59,687 bases of DNA from NCBI RefSeq assembly GCF_000170835.1, contig NZ_ABCP01000022.1:1-59687 (forward strand), written 5' to 3'. Below, in pieces: positions 16,662 to 24,542 of the stretch. Origin of the DNA: Marinobacter algicola DG893. GTDB lineage: Bacteria > Pseudomonadota > Gammaproteobacteria > Pseudomonadales > Oleiphilaceae. The number at the start of each line of letters is the position of its first letter. The first letter of the stretch is position 1. A program made the position numbers and the translations under genes. The notes below the pieces were generated by a model. That model worked only from the letters and a program-made list of their open reading frames with translations. It searched no databases and was not told the DNA's origin.

Positions 16662-18338
16662 ATGTCCAAAAACAACAACGCTCAGGGACAAACGCCGGAA
16701 TTTGACTACATTGTGGTTGGCGCAGGCACCGCTGGCTGTCTTCTGGCGAACCGTCTCAGCGCCAATCCGGATAACCGGGTTTTGCTGATTGAAGCAGGTG
16801 GGAAAGATACCTACCACTGGATTCACATTCCGGTGGGCTACCTATACTGCATCGATAATCCTCGCACTGACTGGCGTTTTCGTACCGACCCGGTGCCCGG
16901 GCTGAACGGGCGTTCTCTGATCTATCCTCGGGGCAAGACCCTCGGTGGCTGCTCCAGCATCAATGGCATGCTCTACATTCGGGGGCAGGCCCGGGACTAC
17001 AACCACTGGGCAGACGTGACCGGCGACGATGCCTGGAACTGGGAAAACTGTCTGCCGTATTTTATGCGCCATGAAGACCACTACCGGCTCGACGAAGGCG
17101 GCAATGCCGACGCTGACCACAATAAATTTCACGGCCATGGCGGCGAGTGGCGTATCGAACATCAGCGCCTTAAATGGCAGGTGCTGGAGGATTTCGCTGA
17201 GGCGGCTGTACAGGCCGGCGTGCCCCGTACCTACGACTTTAACCGGGGTGACAACGAGGGCGTCGATTACTTCGAGGTGAATCAGCGCTCAGGCTGGCGC
17301 TGGAATACGTCCAAGGCATTTCTTCGCAGTGCCACCAACCGTGGCAATCTCACACTTTGGCATTCCGCCCAGGTTCTGGCTTTGAATATGGAACCAACAG
17401 ACGGCGGCCAACCCCACTGCACCGGCGTTCGGGTCGCAAAGGCGAACGGTAATGAAACCCTGGCTTTGGCGGCGAAAGAAGTGATCCTGTCGGCCGGCTC
17501 GATTGGCTCGCCACAATTGTTGCAGCTTTCCGGCATCGGTCCTGCTGATCTTCTTGAACAACTTAGTATTCCGGTAGTAGCGGACTTGCCGGGCGTTGGC
17601 GAGAACCTGCAGGACCATTTGCAGATACGTTCGGTCTACAAGCTCCACGGCGCCAAGACGCTCAATACCATGATCCACTCCCTGTTCGGCAAAGCCCAGA
17701 TTGGTCTGGAATACCTGGCCAAACGCTCGGGGCCCATGAGTATGGCACCGTCGCAGTTGTGTGCCTTTACCCGCAGTTCCGACGACTACGATTATGCAAA
17801 CATCCAGTACCACGTGCAGCCACTAAGCCTGGATGCCTTCGGCCAACCATTGCACACGTTCCCGGCGATCACCGCCAGTGTGTGCAACCTCAATCCGAGC
17901 AGCCGGGGCACGGTGCGGATTCACAGTCGCGACGCCCGGCACGCACCGTCCATCGCCCCGAATTATCTGAACACTGCAGAAGACCGTAAGGTGGCTGCCG
18001 ATTCCCTGCGCGTGACCCGCCGCATTGCCCAGCAGGAGGCGTTCTCGAAGTATCAGCCGGAGGAATACAAGCCCGGCGTGGAATACCAGACCGACGACGA
18101 ACTGGCGCGCCTTGCCGGCGACATTGGCACCACCATTTTCCATCCCGTTGGCACTACCCGTATGGGCCGGGCTAATGATGAAATGGCCGTGGTCGATTCA
18201 CACCTTCAGGTAAGGGGCGTGCTTGGATTACGGGTTGTGGACGCCGGTATAATGCCCACAATCACCAGCGGCAATACCAACTCCCCGACGCTTATGATTG
18301 CGGAGAAAGCCGCCAACTGGATATTGAATGATGAATAG
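16662..18338 (+). CDS. GMC-family FAD-dependent oxidoreductase (choline/alcohol dehydrogenase type)
   Basis: A 558-residue flavoprotein. The FAD-binding Rossmann motif GAGTAGCLLANRL is at about residues 18-30, with E44 in LLIEAGG binding ribose. GMC signature 1 is PRGKTLGGCSSINGMLYIRG, signature 2 is GSIGSPQLLQLSGIGP, and the C-terminal FHPVGTTRMG plus DAGIMPTITSGNTNSPTLMI carries the catalytic His/Asn pair region. The start is ATG 16662 because GGGGGAG lies just upstream; an in-frame ATG at 16620 lacks such a site. It overlaps the AraC gene by 11 bp. Probably oxidises an alcohol such as an alkanol or choline-like compound and passes electrons to the respiratory chain; the exact substrate is uncertain. 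Confidence 0.9.
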   Translation: MSKNNNAQGQTPEFDYIVVGAGTAGCLLANRLSANPDNRVLLIEAGGKDTYHWIHIPVGYLYCIDNPRTDWRFRTDPVPGLNGRSLIYPRGKTLGGCSSINGMLYIRGQARDYNHWADVTGDDAWNWENCLPYFMRHEDHYRLDEGGNADADHNKFHGHGGEWRIEHQRLKWQVLEDFAEAAVQAGVPRTYDFNRGDNEGVDYFEVNQRSGWRWNTSKAFLRSATNRGNLTLWHSAQVLALNMEPTDGGQPHCTGVRVAKANGNETLALAAKEVILSAGSIGSPQLLQLSGIGPADLLEQLSIPVVADLPGVGENLQDHLQIRSVYKLHGAKTLNTMIHSLFGKAQIGLEYLAKRSGPMSMAPSQLCAFTRSSDDYDYANIQYHVQPLSLDAFGQPLHTFPAITASVCNLNPSSRGTVRIHSRDARHAPSIAPNYLNTAEDRKVAADSLRVTRRIAQQEAFSKYQPEEYKPGVEYQTDDELARLAGDIGTTIFHPVGTTRMGRANDEMAVVDSHLQVRGVLGLRVVDAGIMPTITSGNTNSPTLMIAEKAANWILNDE

Positions 18339-19188
18339 CAGCAAACCCATTTTCTGGCGCGACGCCCGCCTGCCGCATGTGGAGCTGCGCAAAGTCAGTG
18401 ATGGGCGCAAAGTCTGCTATGCCCCTCATAGCCATACCCAATGGTCCATTGGCGCCATTACCGAAGGCGAAAGTACCTACCAGTATCGGGAGGCTCTCTT
18501 CCATGTCCGCGCTGGTGATCTGGTACTGATGAACCCGGAGTGGGTTCATTCCTGCAACCCCATCGATAACCAGCCCTGGGCATACCTGATGCTATACGTG
18601 GATACCGGGTGGCTGACGGACCTGCGGTTCCGAGCTGGCCTGTTGCCGGAAGCTCGCTGGCAGGACATGGCCACTGCAACCCTGTCGGAGCCCCTCTGGT
18701 ACGATCGCTACTGCCGCATGGCGGAGTGTCTTCTGGATGCCCGGCGTGACCTGCTGGACAAGCAGACCGAGGTAGTGGAGTTCCTGTCGGACCTGATGCA
18801 AAAATTGGCCCGGCAACCGGTCGTTCCGCAACCGGACGCGCCGGACACCTTGACTGAGCTGGCTCGTTATCTGGACAACCACACAACAGAAGACGTATCA
18901 CTGGATACGCTCTGCGAGATTTCCGGATACAGCGCCGGCCACCTGATCCGGGCGTTCAGGCACTATTTTGGGCTTACGCCCCACGCCTATCTGCTCAACC
19001 GTCGCATTCAGCTAGGTCGCCTTGAGCTCGCCAACGGCACCCCTATCGCCGAGGCGGCACTGAACACAGGCTTCGCCGACCAGCCTCACTTCCAGCGCAC
19101 GTTCAAACGGCTGATGGCTGCAACGCCGAATCAGTATCGACAGCCCTCAACCGATCACCAGATACAGGCAACTGACTGCAAGCAGTAG
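18328..19188 (+). CDS. AraC-family transcriptional regulator
   Basis: A 286-residue regulator. An N-terminal cupin-type sensing domain (HSHTQWSIGAITEGESTYQY, residues about 30-130) is followed by two helix-turn-helix units at about 180-280: LDTLCEISGYSAGHLIRAFR and then PIAEAALNTGFADQPHFQRT with the classic FKRLMAATPNQYR ending. The start overlaps the GMC stop by 11 bp, so it is co-transcribed and may regulate that oxidoreductase or the exporter opposite. Its 3' end overlaps the convergent LysE-type gene by 42 bp. Confidence 0.9.
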   Translation: MMNSSKPIFWRDARLPHVELRKVSDGRKVCYAPHSHTQWSIGAITEGESTYQYREALFHVRAGDLVLMNPEWVHSCNPIDNQPWAYLMLYVDTGWLTDLRFRAGLLPEARWQDMATATLSEPLWYDRYCRMAECLLDARRDLLDKQTEVVEFLSDLMQKLARQPVVPQPDAPDTLTELARYLDNHTTEDVSLDTLCEISGYSAGHLIRAFRHYFGLTPHAYLLNRRIQLGRLELANGTPIAEAALNTGFADQPHFQRTFKRLMAATPNQYRQPSTDHQIQATDCKQ

Positions 19189-19740
19189 CGCCAGGGTCCG
19201 GTTGATGGCCATCATTACCGTTGGCCGCTGAACATATCGCCGCAGGAAAGCCCCTGCATAGACCCAGCACGCCAGGGAAAACCAACAGATGGGCAGATAA
19301 AGCGAAGCAAACAGCAGGATCTGGTTCAGATCGTTGGCACTGGTATAGGCGCCAATGCCAGACGCCGAGGCCAACCAGGCTTTGGGGTTCAGCCACTGCA
19401 TGATTGCCCCGGTGCCAAAGCCCGGCGCCTTTTCAAGGCGATCTTCCGGTAACTGACCGCTATCCATGGCCAGCTTAATACTCAAAAAAAGAAGGAATGC
19501 GACACCCGCCCATCGCAATAACGCTTCAAGCATCGGAATCGTCGTCAGCAGGGAGTAAAGCCCCAGCCCCACGGCGACGAAAAGTGCGATGAAGCCGAGG
19601 GTTGCCCCGGTTACGAAGATCAGCCCCCGGGGAACCGGATAACGGGTGCCACTGCTCAGGCACACGAGATTAACCGGGCCCGGGGAAATTGACGCCGCCA
19701 GCGCGAACGCAGACATGGGCAGAATCAGGGAAAGGCTCAT
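19147..19740 (-). CDS. LysE/RhtB-family amino-acid exporter
   Basis: Inner-membrane exporter of 197 residues with about six hydrophobic helices, the usual length. The N-terminal SISPGPVNLVCLSSGTRYPV contains the family signature S-P-G-P, and FVTGATLGFIALFVAVGLGL and the NPKAWLASAS segment (about 115-125) are also typical. AraC-type regulator plus LysE exporter is a frequent pairing. The C-terminal 14 codons lie within the AraC gene on the opposite strand. Its ribosome-binding site GGAG is inside a perfect stem (see 19751-19802). Confidence 0.9.
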   Translation of the reverse strand: MSLSLILPMSAFALAASISPGPVNLVCLSSGTRYPVPRGLIFVTGATLGFIALFVAVGLGLYSLLTTIPMLEALLRWAGVAFLLFLSIKLAMDSGQLPEDRLEKAPGFGTGAIMQWLNPKAWLASASGIGAYTSANDLNQILLFASLYLPICWFSLACWVYAGAFLRRYVQRPTVMMAINRTLALLLAVSCLYLVIG

Positions 19741-19750
19741 GGATGGTATT

Positions 19751-19802
19751 CTCCGTTCAGGTTATGAACGGAGTCTGCCCTCAATACTGAAGCGGGTATT
19801 GA
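19751..19802 (-). promoter_or_regulatory. Paired hairpins in the LysE leader, one masking the ribosome-binding site
   Basis: On the minus strand the leader contains a 7-bp hairpin (arms 19796-19802 and 19781-19787, TCAATAC/GTATTGA) followed by an 8-bp perfect hairpin (arms 19766-19773 and 19751-19758, CTCCGTTC/GAACGGAG, 7-nt loop). The second arm of the latter is the GGAG ribosome-binding site, ten bases before ATG 19740. Folding would hide the site, so translation could depend on temperature, a ligand or upstream translation. Sequence seen directly; regulatory role inferred. Confidence 0.5.
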
Positions 19803-19818
19803 ACAAAATTGAGGTGCC

Positions 19819-20730
19819 CTAGTACGGAATATATTCTGACTCGTCCCCAACCACCTTGTCGAACCGCCCTGCCCGCCAATCATCCTTGGCCTGTTCGATC
19901 CGTTCTTTCCGGGACGATACGAAGTTCCATTCGATGAACCGGCGGCCTATCGGTTCACCGCCGATCACCGCGATGCGGGTGTCTTCCGTCGCAGTGACCG
20001 ATACGCCGGGTTCACGGGCAAACACCGTCATACTGTGCGTCGGAAGCTCAGAGCCGTAGGCCGTCAGGGCGCCCTGGGCTACATATACGGCACGTTCGTG
20101 CGCATCGGGCAACTCGAGTGTCTGTCCGGCCTTGAGGGAGGCCTCCAGATACAGGGTGTCGCTGAATTGTCGCACTGGGGAAGCCACGCCGTAGGCGCTA
20201 CCGATCATCACCCGTATCGGGACTTCCTGGATGGTAATGGCCGGGATATCGTCACTCGGGTAATGATGGAAGGAGGGCAAGATTTCTTCGTGTTCTTCCG
20301 GCAGCGCCAGCCAGAGTTGCAGGCCATGCAGCCGGTGATCTTCTACAGTGATGCTGGGACGTTCACGTTCAGAATGGGTAATGCCACGGCCCGCCACCAT
20401 CAGGTTAATGTCGCCAGGGCGGATGGGCTGGAGGCTGCCGACAGAATCCCGGTGCAGGATTTCGCCCTCGAACAGGTAAGTCACCGTTGCGATGCCAATG
20501 TGCGGATGCGGACGCACATTGATGCCCTGCCCCGCCGGAAAATCCGCCGGCCCCATCTCATCAAAAAAGATCCAGGGGCCGACCATTTTCCGTTTTGCAG
20601 TAGGCAACAGGCGGCGCACGGAGAATCCCCCCAGGTCGGTTATGCGGGGGCTCAGTATGGTTTCAATGGCACTGCAGGGTGCATCGATGGCGTCACAGCG
20701 TTGTTCGGCAGACTCAAGTACGTTACTCAT
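19819..20730 (-). CDS. Pirin-family protein (bicupin)
   Basis: A 303-residue two-cupin protein. The N-terminal cupin carries the metal-binding pattern RPHPHIGIATVTYLFEGEIL with HRDS, plus GRGITHSER, all conserved in pirins (some act as quercetin dioxygenases or redox-responsive regulators). The C-terminal pirin_C domain (EASLKAGQTLELPDAHERAV and after) completes it. The gene is divergent from the racemase gene and the LysE-type gene follows 78 bp downstream on the same strand. True biological substrate is unknown. Confidence 0.92.
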   Translation of the reverse strand: MSNVLESAEQRCDAIDAPCSAIETILSPRITDLGGFSVRRLLPTAKRKMVGPWIFFDEMGPADFPAGQGINVRPHPHIGIATVTYLFEGEILHRDSVGSLQPIRPGDINLMVAGRGITHSERERPSITVEDHRLHGLQLWLALPEEHEEILPSFHHYPSDDIPAITIQEVPIRVMIGSAYGVASPVRQFSDTLYLEASLKAGQTLELPDAHERAVYVAQGALTAYGSELPTHSMTVFAREPGVSVTATEDTRIAVIGGEPIGRRFIEWNFVSSRKERIEQAKDDWRAGRFDKVVGDESEYIPY

Positions 20731-20747
20731 GGCAGCGTTCCTTCAAT

Positions 20748-20813
20748 GTATAAACTGCAGCAGCTCTGTGGTTGGCATCATTGAGTTTATACCATTCGGA
20801 GTGTCTTTATACC
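20748..20813. promoter_or_regulatory. Repeated GTTTATAC-type motif between divergent pirin and racemase genes
   Basis: GTATAAACT (20748-20756) and AGTTTATAC (20784-20792) form a perfect 9-bp inverted repeat, and a further TTTATACC copy lies at 20806-20813, 22 bp after the second. Three copies of one motif in a divergent intergenic region suggest an operator, though the TATAAAC cores may partly be -10 elements. No bound protein can be named. Confidence 0.4.
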
Positions 20814-20879
20814 TTCCAGAACCCGGTAAAGGTAAGGCACTATTTACAGGATTAGTCATCGCGCAAAGAGGGAACTCGC

Positions 20880-21575
20880 ATGAAAACCATAGGACTACTT
20901 GGGGGCATGAGCTGGGAATCCACACAGACCTACTACCGGTTGATCAACGAGGGCGTGAAATCGCGTCTTGGTGGGCTACATTCCGCCAAACTGGTGCTCT
21001 ACAGCGTGGATTTCGCGGAGATTGAGGCGCTTCAGCACCAGGGTGACTGGCCGGCAACCGCCAGGATTCTTTCCTCCGCCGCTCTTTCCCTGCAGAACGC
21101 CGGCGCGGATTTTCTGATGATCGGCACCAACACTATGCACAAGGTGGCACCGGAGATTGAACTGGCCGTTCGCATCCCTCTGCTTCACATTGCCGATGCC
21201 ACCGCCAACGTGCTGACAGAGGATGGAATCACACGCGTTGGGCTATTGGGCACGAGATTTACCATGGAGCAGGCCTTCTACCGTGAACGGCTGGAAGCGG
21301 CCGGCATTGAGGTGGTCACACCGGATGCCGCCCAACGGGCGGAGGTTCATCGCGTGATCTACGAAGAGCTCTGCCAGGGAAAGATCCAGGCAGCTTCCCG
21401 GGAGGCGTATCTGGCCGTCATCGACTCACTGGCCGAGCAAGGTGCACAAGCGGTCATCCTGGGATGCACGGAAATCGGCCTGCTGATCAAGCAGACCGAC
21501 ACCTCCGTCCCGCTGTATGACACAACGGCGATCCATGCTGCGCAGGCGGTTGATCAAGCCCTGACCGGGCAGTGA
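20880..21575 (+). CDS. Aspartate/glutamate racemase-family protein
   Basis: A 231-residue protein of the Asp/Glu/hydantoin racemase family, YgeA-like. The N-terminus MKTIGLLGGMSWESTQTYYR is the family signature. The second catalytic cysteine is present (LGCTEIGLL, Cys196). The first is not: the segment reads MIGTNTMHK with Gly82 where relatives such as YgeA usually have Cys. This could mean a changed or lost racemase activity, or one-cysteine chemistry. GAGGGA precedes ATG 20880. Cytosolic; substrate unknown. Confidence 0.85.
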   Translation: MKTIGLLGGMSWESTQTYYRLINEGVKSRLGGLHSAKLVLYSVDFAEIEALQHQGDWPATARILSSAALSLQNAGADFLMIGTNTMHKVAPEIELAVRIPLLHIADATANVLTEDGITRVGLLGTRFTMEQAFYRERLEAAGIEVVTPDAAQRAEVHRVIYEELCQGKIQAASREAYLAVIDSLAEQGAQAVILGCTEIGLLIKQTDTSVPLYDTTAIHAAQAVDQALTGQ

Positions 21576-21751
21576 ACTTCCCGATCCGACGTCAGAGCTC
21601 ACTGGCATCAGACCCGCCGAAGCGTGCGTGATTACTGAACCGTATAAGACACTAGACGCGATCTGCTGGCACTATTCCGCTGCAGAGCGCATCCTCAAGA
21701 GTCCCTGTTTCAGAGGGGCGGTTACTTCACTACTCAATCAATGAGTCGCCT

Positions 21752-23044
21752 ATGACCACTGCTACCTGGTTTATCCTGCTGGGCTCGCTGCTATTGGTAG
21801 TGGGCTTTACGGCTTCCTATATCAGAACCGGGCCCGCGACCTCAGCGATTGTGTATCTGGTGATCGGGTTCGTGGTGGGCCCGATGGGCCTTGGCCTGTT
21901 CCATTTCAATCCTCTGAAAGAATCCGCGCTGCTGGAGTTACTCACAGAAATTGCCGTATTGATTTCGCTGTATTGCGCGGGTGTAAAAATGCCGGCACCG
22001 GTGACCTTCAGGCGCTGGCGTAACCCCCTGCGACTGGCCGTTGTTTCCATGTCGCTGACGGTGGGCATCGTGGCGCTCTTCGGATACTACTGGCTGGCGT
22101 TGCCGCTCGGCGCAGCCGTCCTTCTGGGGGCGGTGGTCGCTCCCACGGACCCTGTCCTGGCCACCGAGGTACAGGTTCGACACGCCGATGATCCGGACCG
22201 GCTAAGGTTTGCGTTAACCAGCGAGGCCGGTATGAACGACGGCAGCGCGTTTCCCTTCGTCATGCTGGGCCTCGGATTACTTGGTTTGCACGACCTTGGG
22301 GATGCCGGATGGCGCTGGTTCGCCATTGATGTTGTCTGGGCCAGCGGTGCGGGGATTATCATCGGTATTGCTGCCGGCTGCCTTGTGGGATGGACTGTGC
22401 AGAAGCTGCGCTCGACGTATACCCACTCGGAATTTCTGGAAAGCTTCCTGGGGCTTGGCCTGATTGCATTTGCCTATGGCATCAGCCTGCTGGTCAATGC
22501 CTGGGGGTTTCTGGCAGTGTTCAGCGCAGCGGTTGCATTGCGGCATACCGAACTGAAGCTGGCCGGCCTCAAACAATCCTACTCAGACCCAACGTCCGGA
22601 GAAACCCATCCGGGGGATACACCTCAGCCAATCGCGCACATACATCAGAGCTCGCTGGTGTTCAACGAGCACCTGGAGCGACTTGCGGAGATCGTTCTTG
22701 TGCTGCTGATTGGCGGTTCCCTGTTCTGGGACTCGTGGAGTTGGCGCGCCGTTGGTTTTGCCGCTTTCCTGTTCTTTGTCGCACGCCCCATCAGTGTTCA
22801 CCTCGGCCTGCTGGGCAGCAAAGCGCCGATGCGATTGCGCAACCTCGCAGGCTGGTTTGGTGTTCGCGGTATTGGTTCGCTCTATTACCTCATGTACGCC
22901 ATCCAGCATGGGCTGCCGAAAGACATTGCATTGGAGTTGATTCACCTGACCCTGGTGGTGGTTGCCCTGTCGATCCTGGTTCATGGCGTGAGCGTTAAAC
23001 CGGCCATCGCCCGATTCTGGCGGGCGCGAAAATCAGCGCACTGA
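21752..23044 (+). CDS. CPA1-type cation:proton antiporter
   Basis: A 430-residue membrane protein with about twelve hydrophobic segments, belonging to the Na+/H+ exchanger superfamily. Diagnostic segments are GAVVAPTDPVLATEVQV (about residues 127-143) and ALTSEAGMNDGSAFPFVMLG (about 152-171), which holds the paired acid region of CPA1 exchangers. Near the C-terminus GWFGVRGIGSLYYLMYAI matches the conserved arginine helix. Exports Na+ or K+ in exchange for protons, useful in a marine habitat; ion specificity is inferred only. It is transcribed alone, with no clear Shine-Dalgarno sequence before ATG 21752. Confidence 0.88.
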   Translation: MTTATWFILLGSLLLVVGFTASYIRTGPATSAIVYLVIGFVVGPMGLGLFHFNPLKESALLELLTEIAVLISLYCAGVKMPAPVTFRRWRNPLRLAVVSMSLTVGIVALFGYYWLALPLGAAVLLGAVVAPTDPVLATEVQVRHADDPDRLRFALTSEAGMNDGSAFPFVMLGLGLLGLHDLGDAGWRWFAIDVVWASGAGIIIGIAAGCLVGWTVQKLRSTYTHSEFLESFLGLGLIAFAYGISLLVNAWGFLAVFSAAVALRHTELKLAGLKQSYSDPTSGETHPGDTPQPIAHIHQSSLVFNEHLERLAEIVLVLLIGGSLFWDSWSWRAVGFAAFLFFVARPISVHLGLLGSKAPMRLRNLAGWFGVRGIGSLYYLMYAIQHGLPKDIALELIHLTLVVVALSILVHGVSVKPAIARFWRARKSAH

Positions 23045-23072
23045 GTTGCCCGCCAGGATGTAATGCCGCCCA

Positions 23073-23951
23073 CTAACGAAGCAGTGGCAGCAACGTGTTT
23101 CGCCATATGGACATTTCGTACTGCTCGCGGAACCACCCAAGATGGCCAATGCGGTGCTCGCCTATGTCTTTAGGATCAACGCGGTGCATGGTCACCGCCG
23201 CCCGGGTGTAGAAACTGTGCAGTGAATCAACATTACGCCGGGACATCATTTCGTCATCGGTGAAGGCGACGGCGGAAATGGGCACCTGTACCGCCGCGAA
23301 CTGTTCACGCAATGCCTGGCCTTCCTTCCCCACCGCGTATTCGGGATCAAGGCACCATTGCCGCCACTGGCGTATCACATTGGGTGGTAGGTCACCCACG
23401 ATGTTAAGGCGCTTTCCGGGAAAATAGCCAACCATCCGTACGCAGACCGGTGCCATGAAATACCACAAAAACCAGGCAATGCGTTTGGTGGGCGGTGAGT
23501 TCTCGCGCCAATAACCGCTGCCACAGGCGACAGTGACCGCGTGATCCAGGTCGTTTACGTTGGGAGTCATGCCCAGCAACTGGCCGCCGACGCTGTGTCC
23601 AATCCATTGAAGACGCTGCCCTGGGTAATGCTGCCGAGCAAAGTCTATAACCGCCCGGCAGTCCTCGCTTCCCCATTCAGTCACCTTGACGGGGCAATCC
23701 CGCAGATGGCCGTTCAGGGAGGCACCCATACCGAAATAGTCGAAGGTGATAGCGGTAAAGCCCTGGCTGCTCAAGTAACGCGCGAATTTCTCGTAGCAAT
23801 GCTGACCCACCCCCATAGCGCCAGCCACGATGACGACCGAACTGGATTGATCGGCGGGAAATACCCGAAGCTGGATTCGATGGCCACCCGGCGTCGTAAC
23901 GGGCACATCCTTTCTATTCGTTGGGGGTAATGAAGATTCCCTGGCACTCAT
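23073..23951 (-). CDS. Alpha/beta hydrolase, serine esterase-like
   Basis: A 292-residue soluble hydrolase. The oxyanion strand VVIVAGAMGVGQHCYEKFAR, the nucleophile elbow GHSVGGQLLG (Ser about 118) and the C-terminal HRIGHLGWFRE with a catalytic His fit the fold; the acid is likely in AFTDDEMM. AGGAG stands before ATG 23951. It lies 40 bp downstream of the MarR gene start on the far side, in the same orientation but upstream of it (MarR stop to hydrolase start are separated), so the two may be co-regulated. Convergent with the antiporter; 28 bp between stops. Substrate unknown. Confidence 0.85.
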   Translation of the reverse strand: MSARESSLPPTNRKDVPVTTPGGHRIQLRVFPADQSSSVVIVAGAMGVGQHCYEKFARYLSSQGFTAITFDYFGMGASLNGHLRDCPVKVTEWGSEDCRAVIDFARQHYPGQRLQWIGHSVGGQLLGMTPNVNDLDHAVTVACGSGYWRENSPPTKRIAWFLWYFMAPVCVRMVGYFPGKRLNIVGDLPPNVIRQWRQWCLDPEYAVGKEGQALREQFAAVQVPISAVAFTDDEMMSRRNVDSLHSFYTRAAVTMHRVDPKDIGEHRIGHLGWFREQYEMSIWRNTLLPLLR

Positions 23952-23991
23952 AATCGTTCTCCTGATACTTGCCGAATACTTTGCCCTGGCG

Positions 23992-24405
23992 TCAAAAATC
24001 GTTGGCGAGATGGTTGAGGAACTTAAGGATGACGGTCACTTCTTCGTCACTGAAACCGTCGGTCATGCGGTTGTTCAATTCCGTGATCAACGGTTTGGCG
24101 CTCTCGATCTTCTCGCGCCCGACATCGGTAAGGTACAAACGGGATGCACGGCCATCCCTGTCACAGGTCCGTCTCTCCAACAGGCCCTTGTTTTCCATCC
24201 GCCCGGCCAGCCCCGTCAACGCGGAACTGTTCAAATGCAGGCTATGGGCCAGATCCTTCAGCAGACACCCCTCGTCACCAGCAACCAGCAACAGAGCTCC
24301 TACCTGGGTGACTGAAATTCCCAGCGCTTCTTCGCTGCGCTGGTCAGCGTGTTTGTAAACCCGATGGCGGGCCTTGTTAAGCAGATAGAAAAACCGTTTG
24401 TCCAT
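23992..24405 (-). CDS. MarR-family transcriptional regulator
   Basis: A 137-residue dimeric winged-helix regulator of typical size. The HTH is at about residues 40-95 (SEEALGISVTQVGALLLVAG; LKDLAHSLHLNSSALTGLAG), followed by the wing DRDGRASRLYLTDVGREKI with the conserved D-x-R-x. It is followed by the hydrolase gene 40 bp downstream on the same strand, so both could be one operon. A perfect 15-bp inverted repeat 10 bp upstream of its start is the likely operator for autoregulation (24415-24460), shared with the divergent metallopeptidase gene. The ligand is unknown. Confidence 0.9.
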   Translation of the reverse strand: MDKRFFYLLNKARHRVYKHADQRSEEALGISVTQVGALLLVAGDEGCLLKDLAHSLHLNSSALTGLAGRMENKGLLERRTCDRDGRASRLYLTDVGREKIESAKPLITELNNRMTDGFSDEEVTVILKFLNHLANDF

Positions 24406-24414
24406 ATGTCAGCC

Positions 24415-24460
24415 AGTTATTTCACATGTAAACCAAATATACTACACATGTGAAATAACT
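24415..24460. promoter_or_regulatory. Inverted-repeat operator upstream of the MarR gene
   Basis: AGTTATTTCACATGT (24415-24429) and ACATGTGAAATAACT (24446-24460) are perfect reverse complements of 15 bp with a 16-bp AT-rich spacer that can hold promoter elements. Each arm also contains the small palindrome ACATGT, so two MarR dimers could bind. The position directly before the MarR start (24405) fits autorepression, and the divergent gene at 24543 may be co-regulated. Confidence 0.75.
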
Positions 24461-24542
24461 AACAAGACTCTCAATTCGGCGTTGGACATTCAGCGCGATC
24501 AATTCCTATACTCGAAGTCCATTCCGCTGGAAGACTTTCTTT

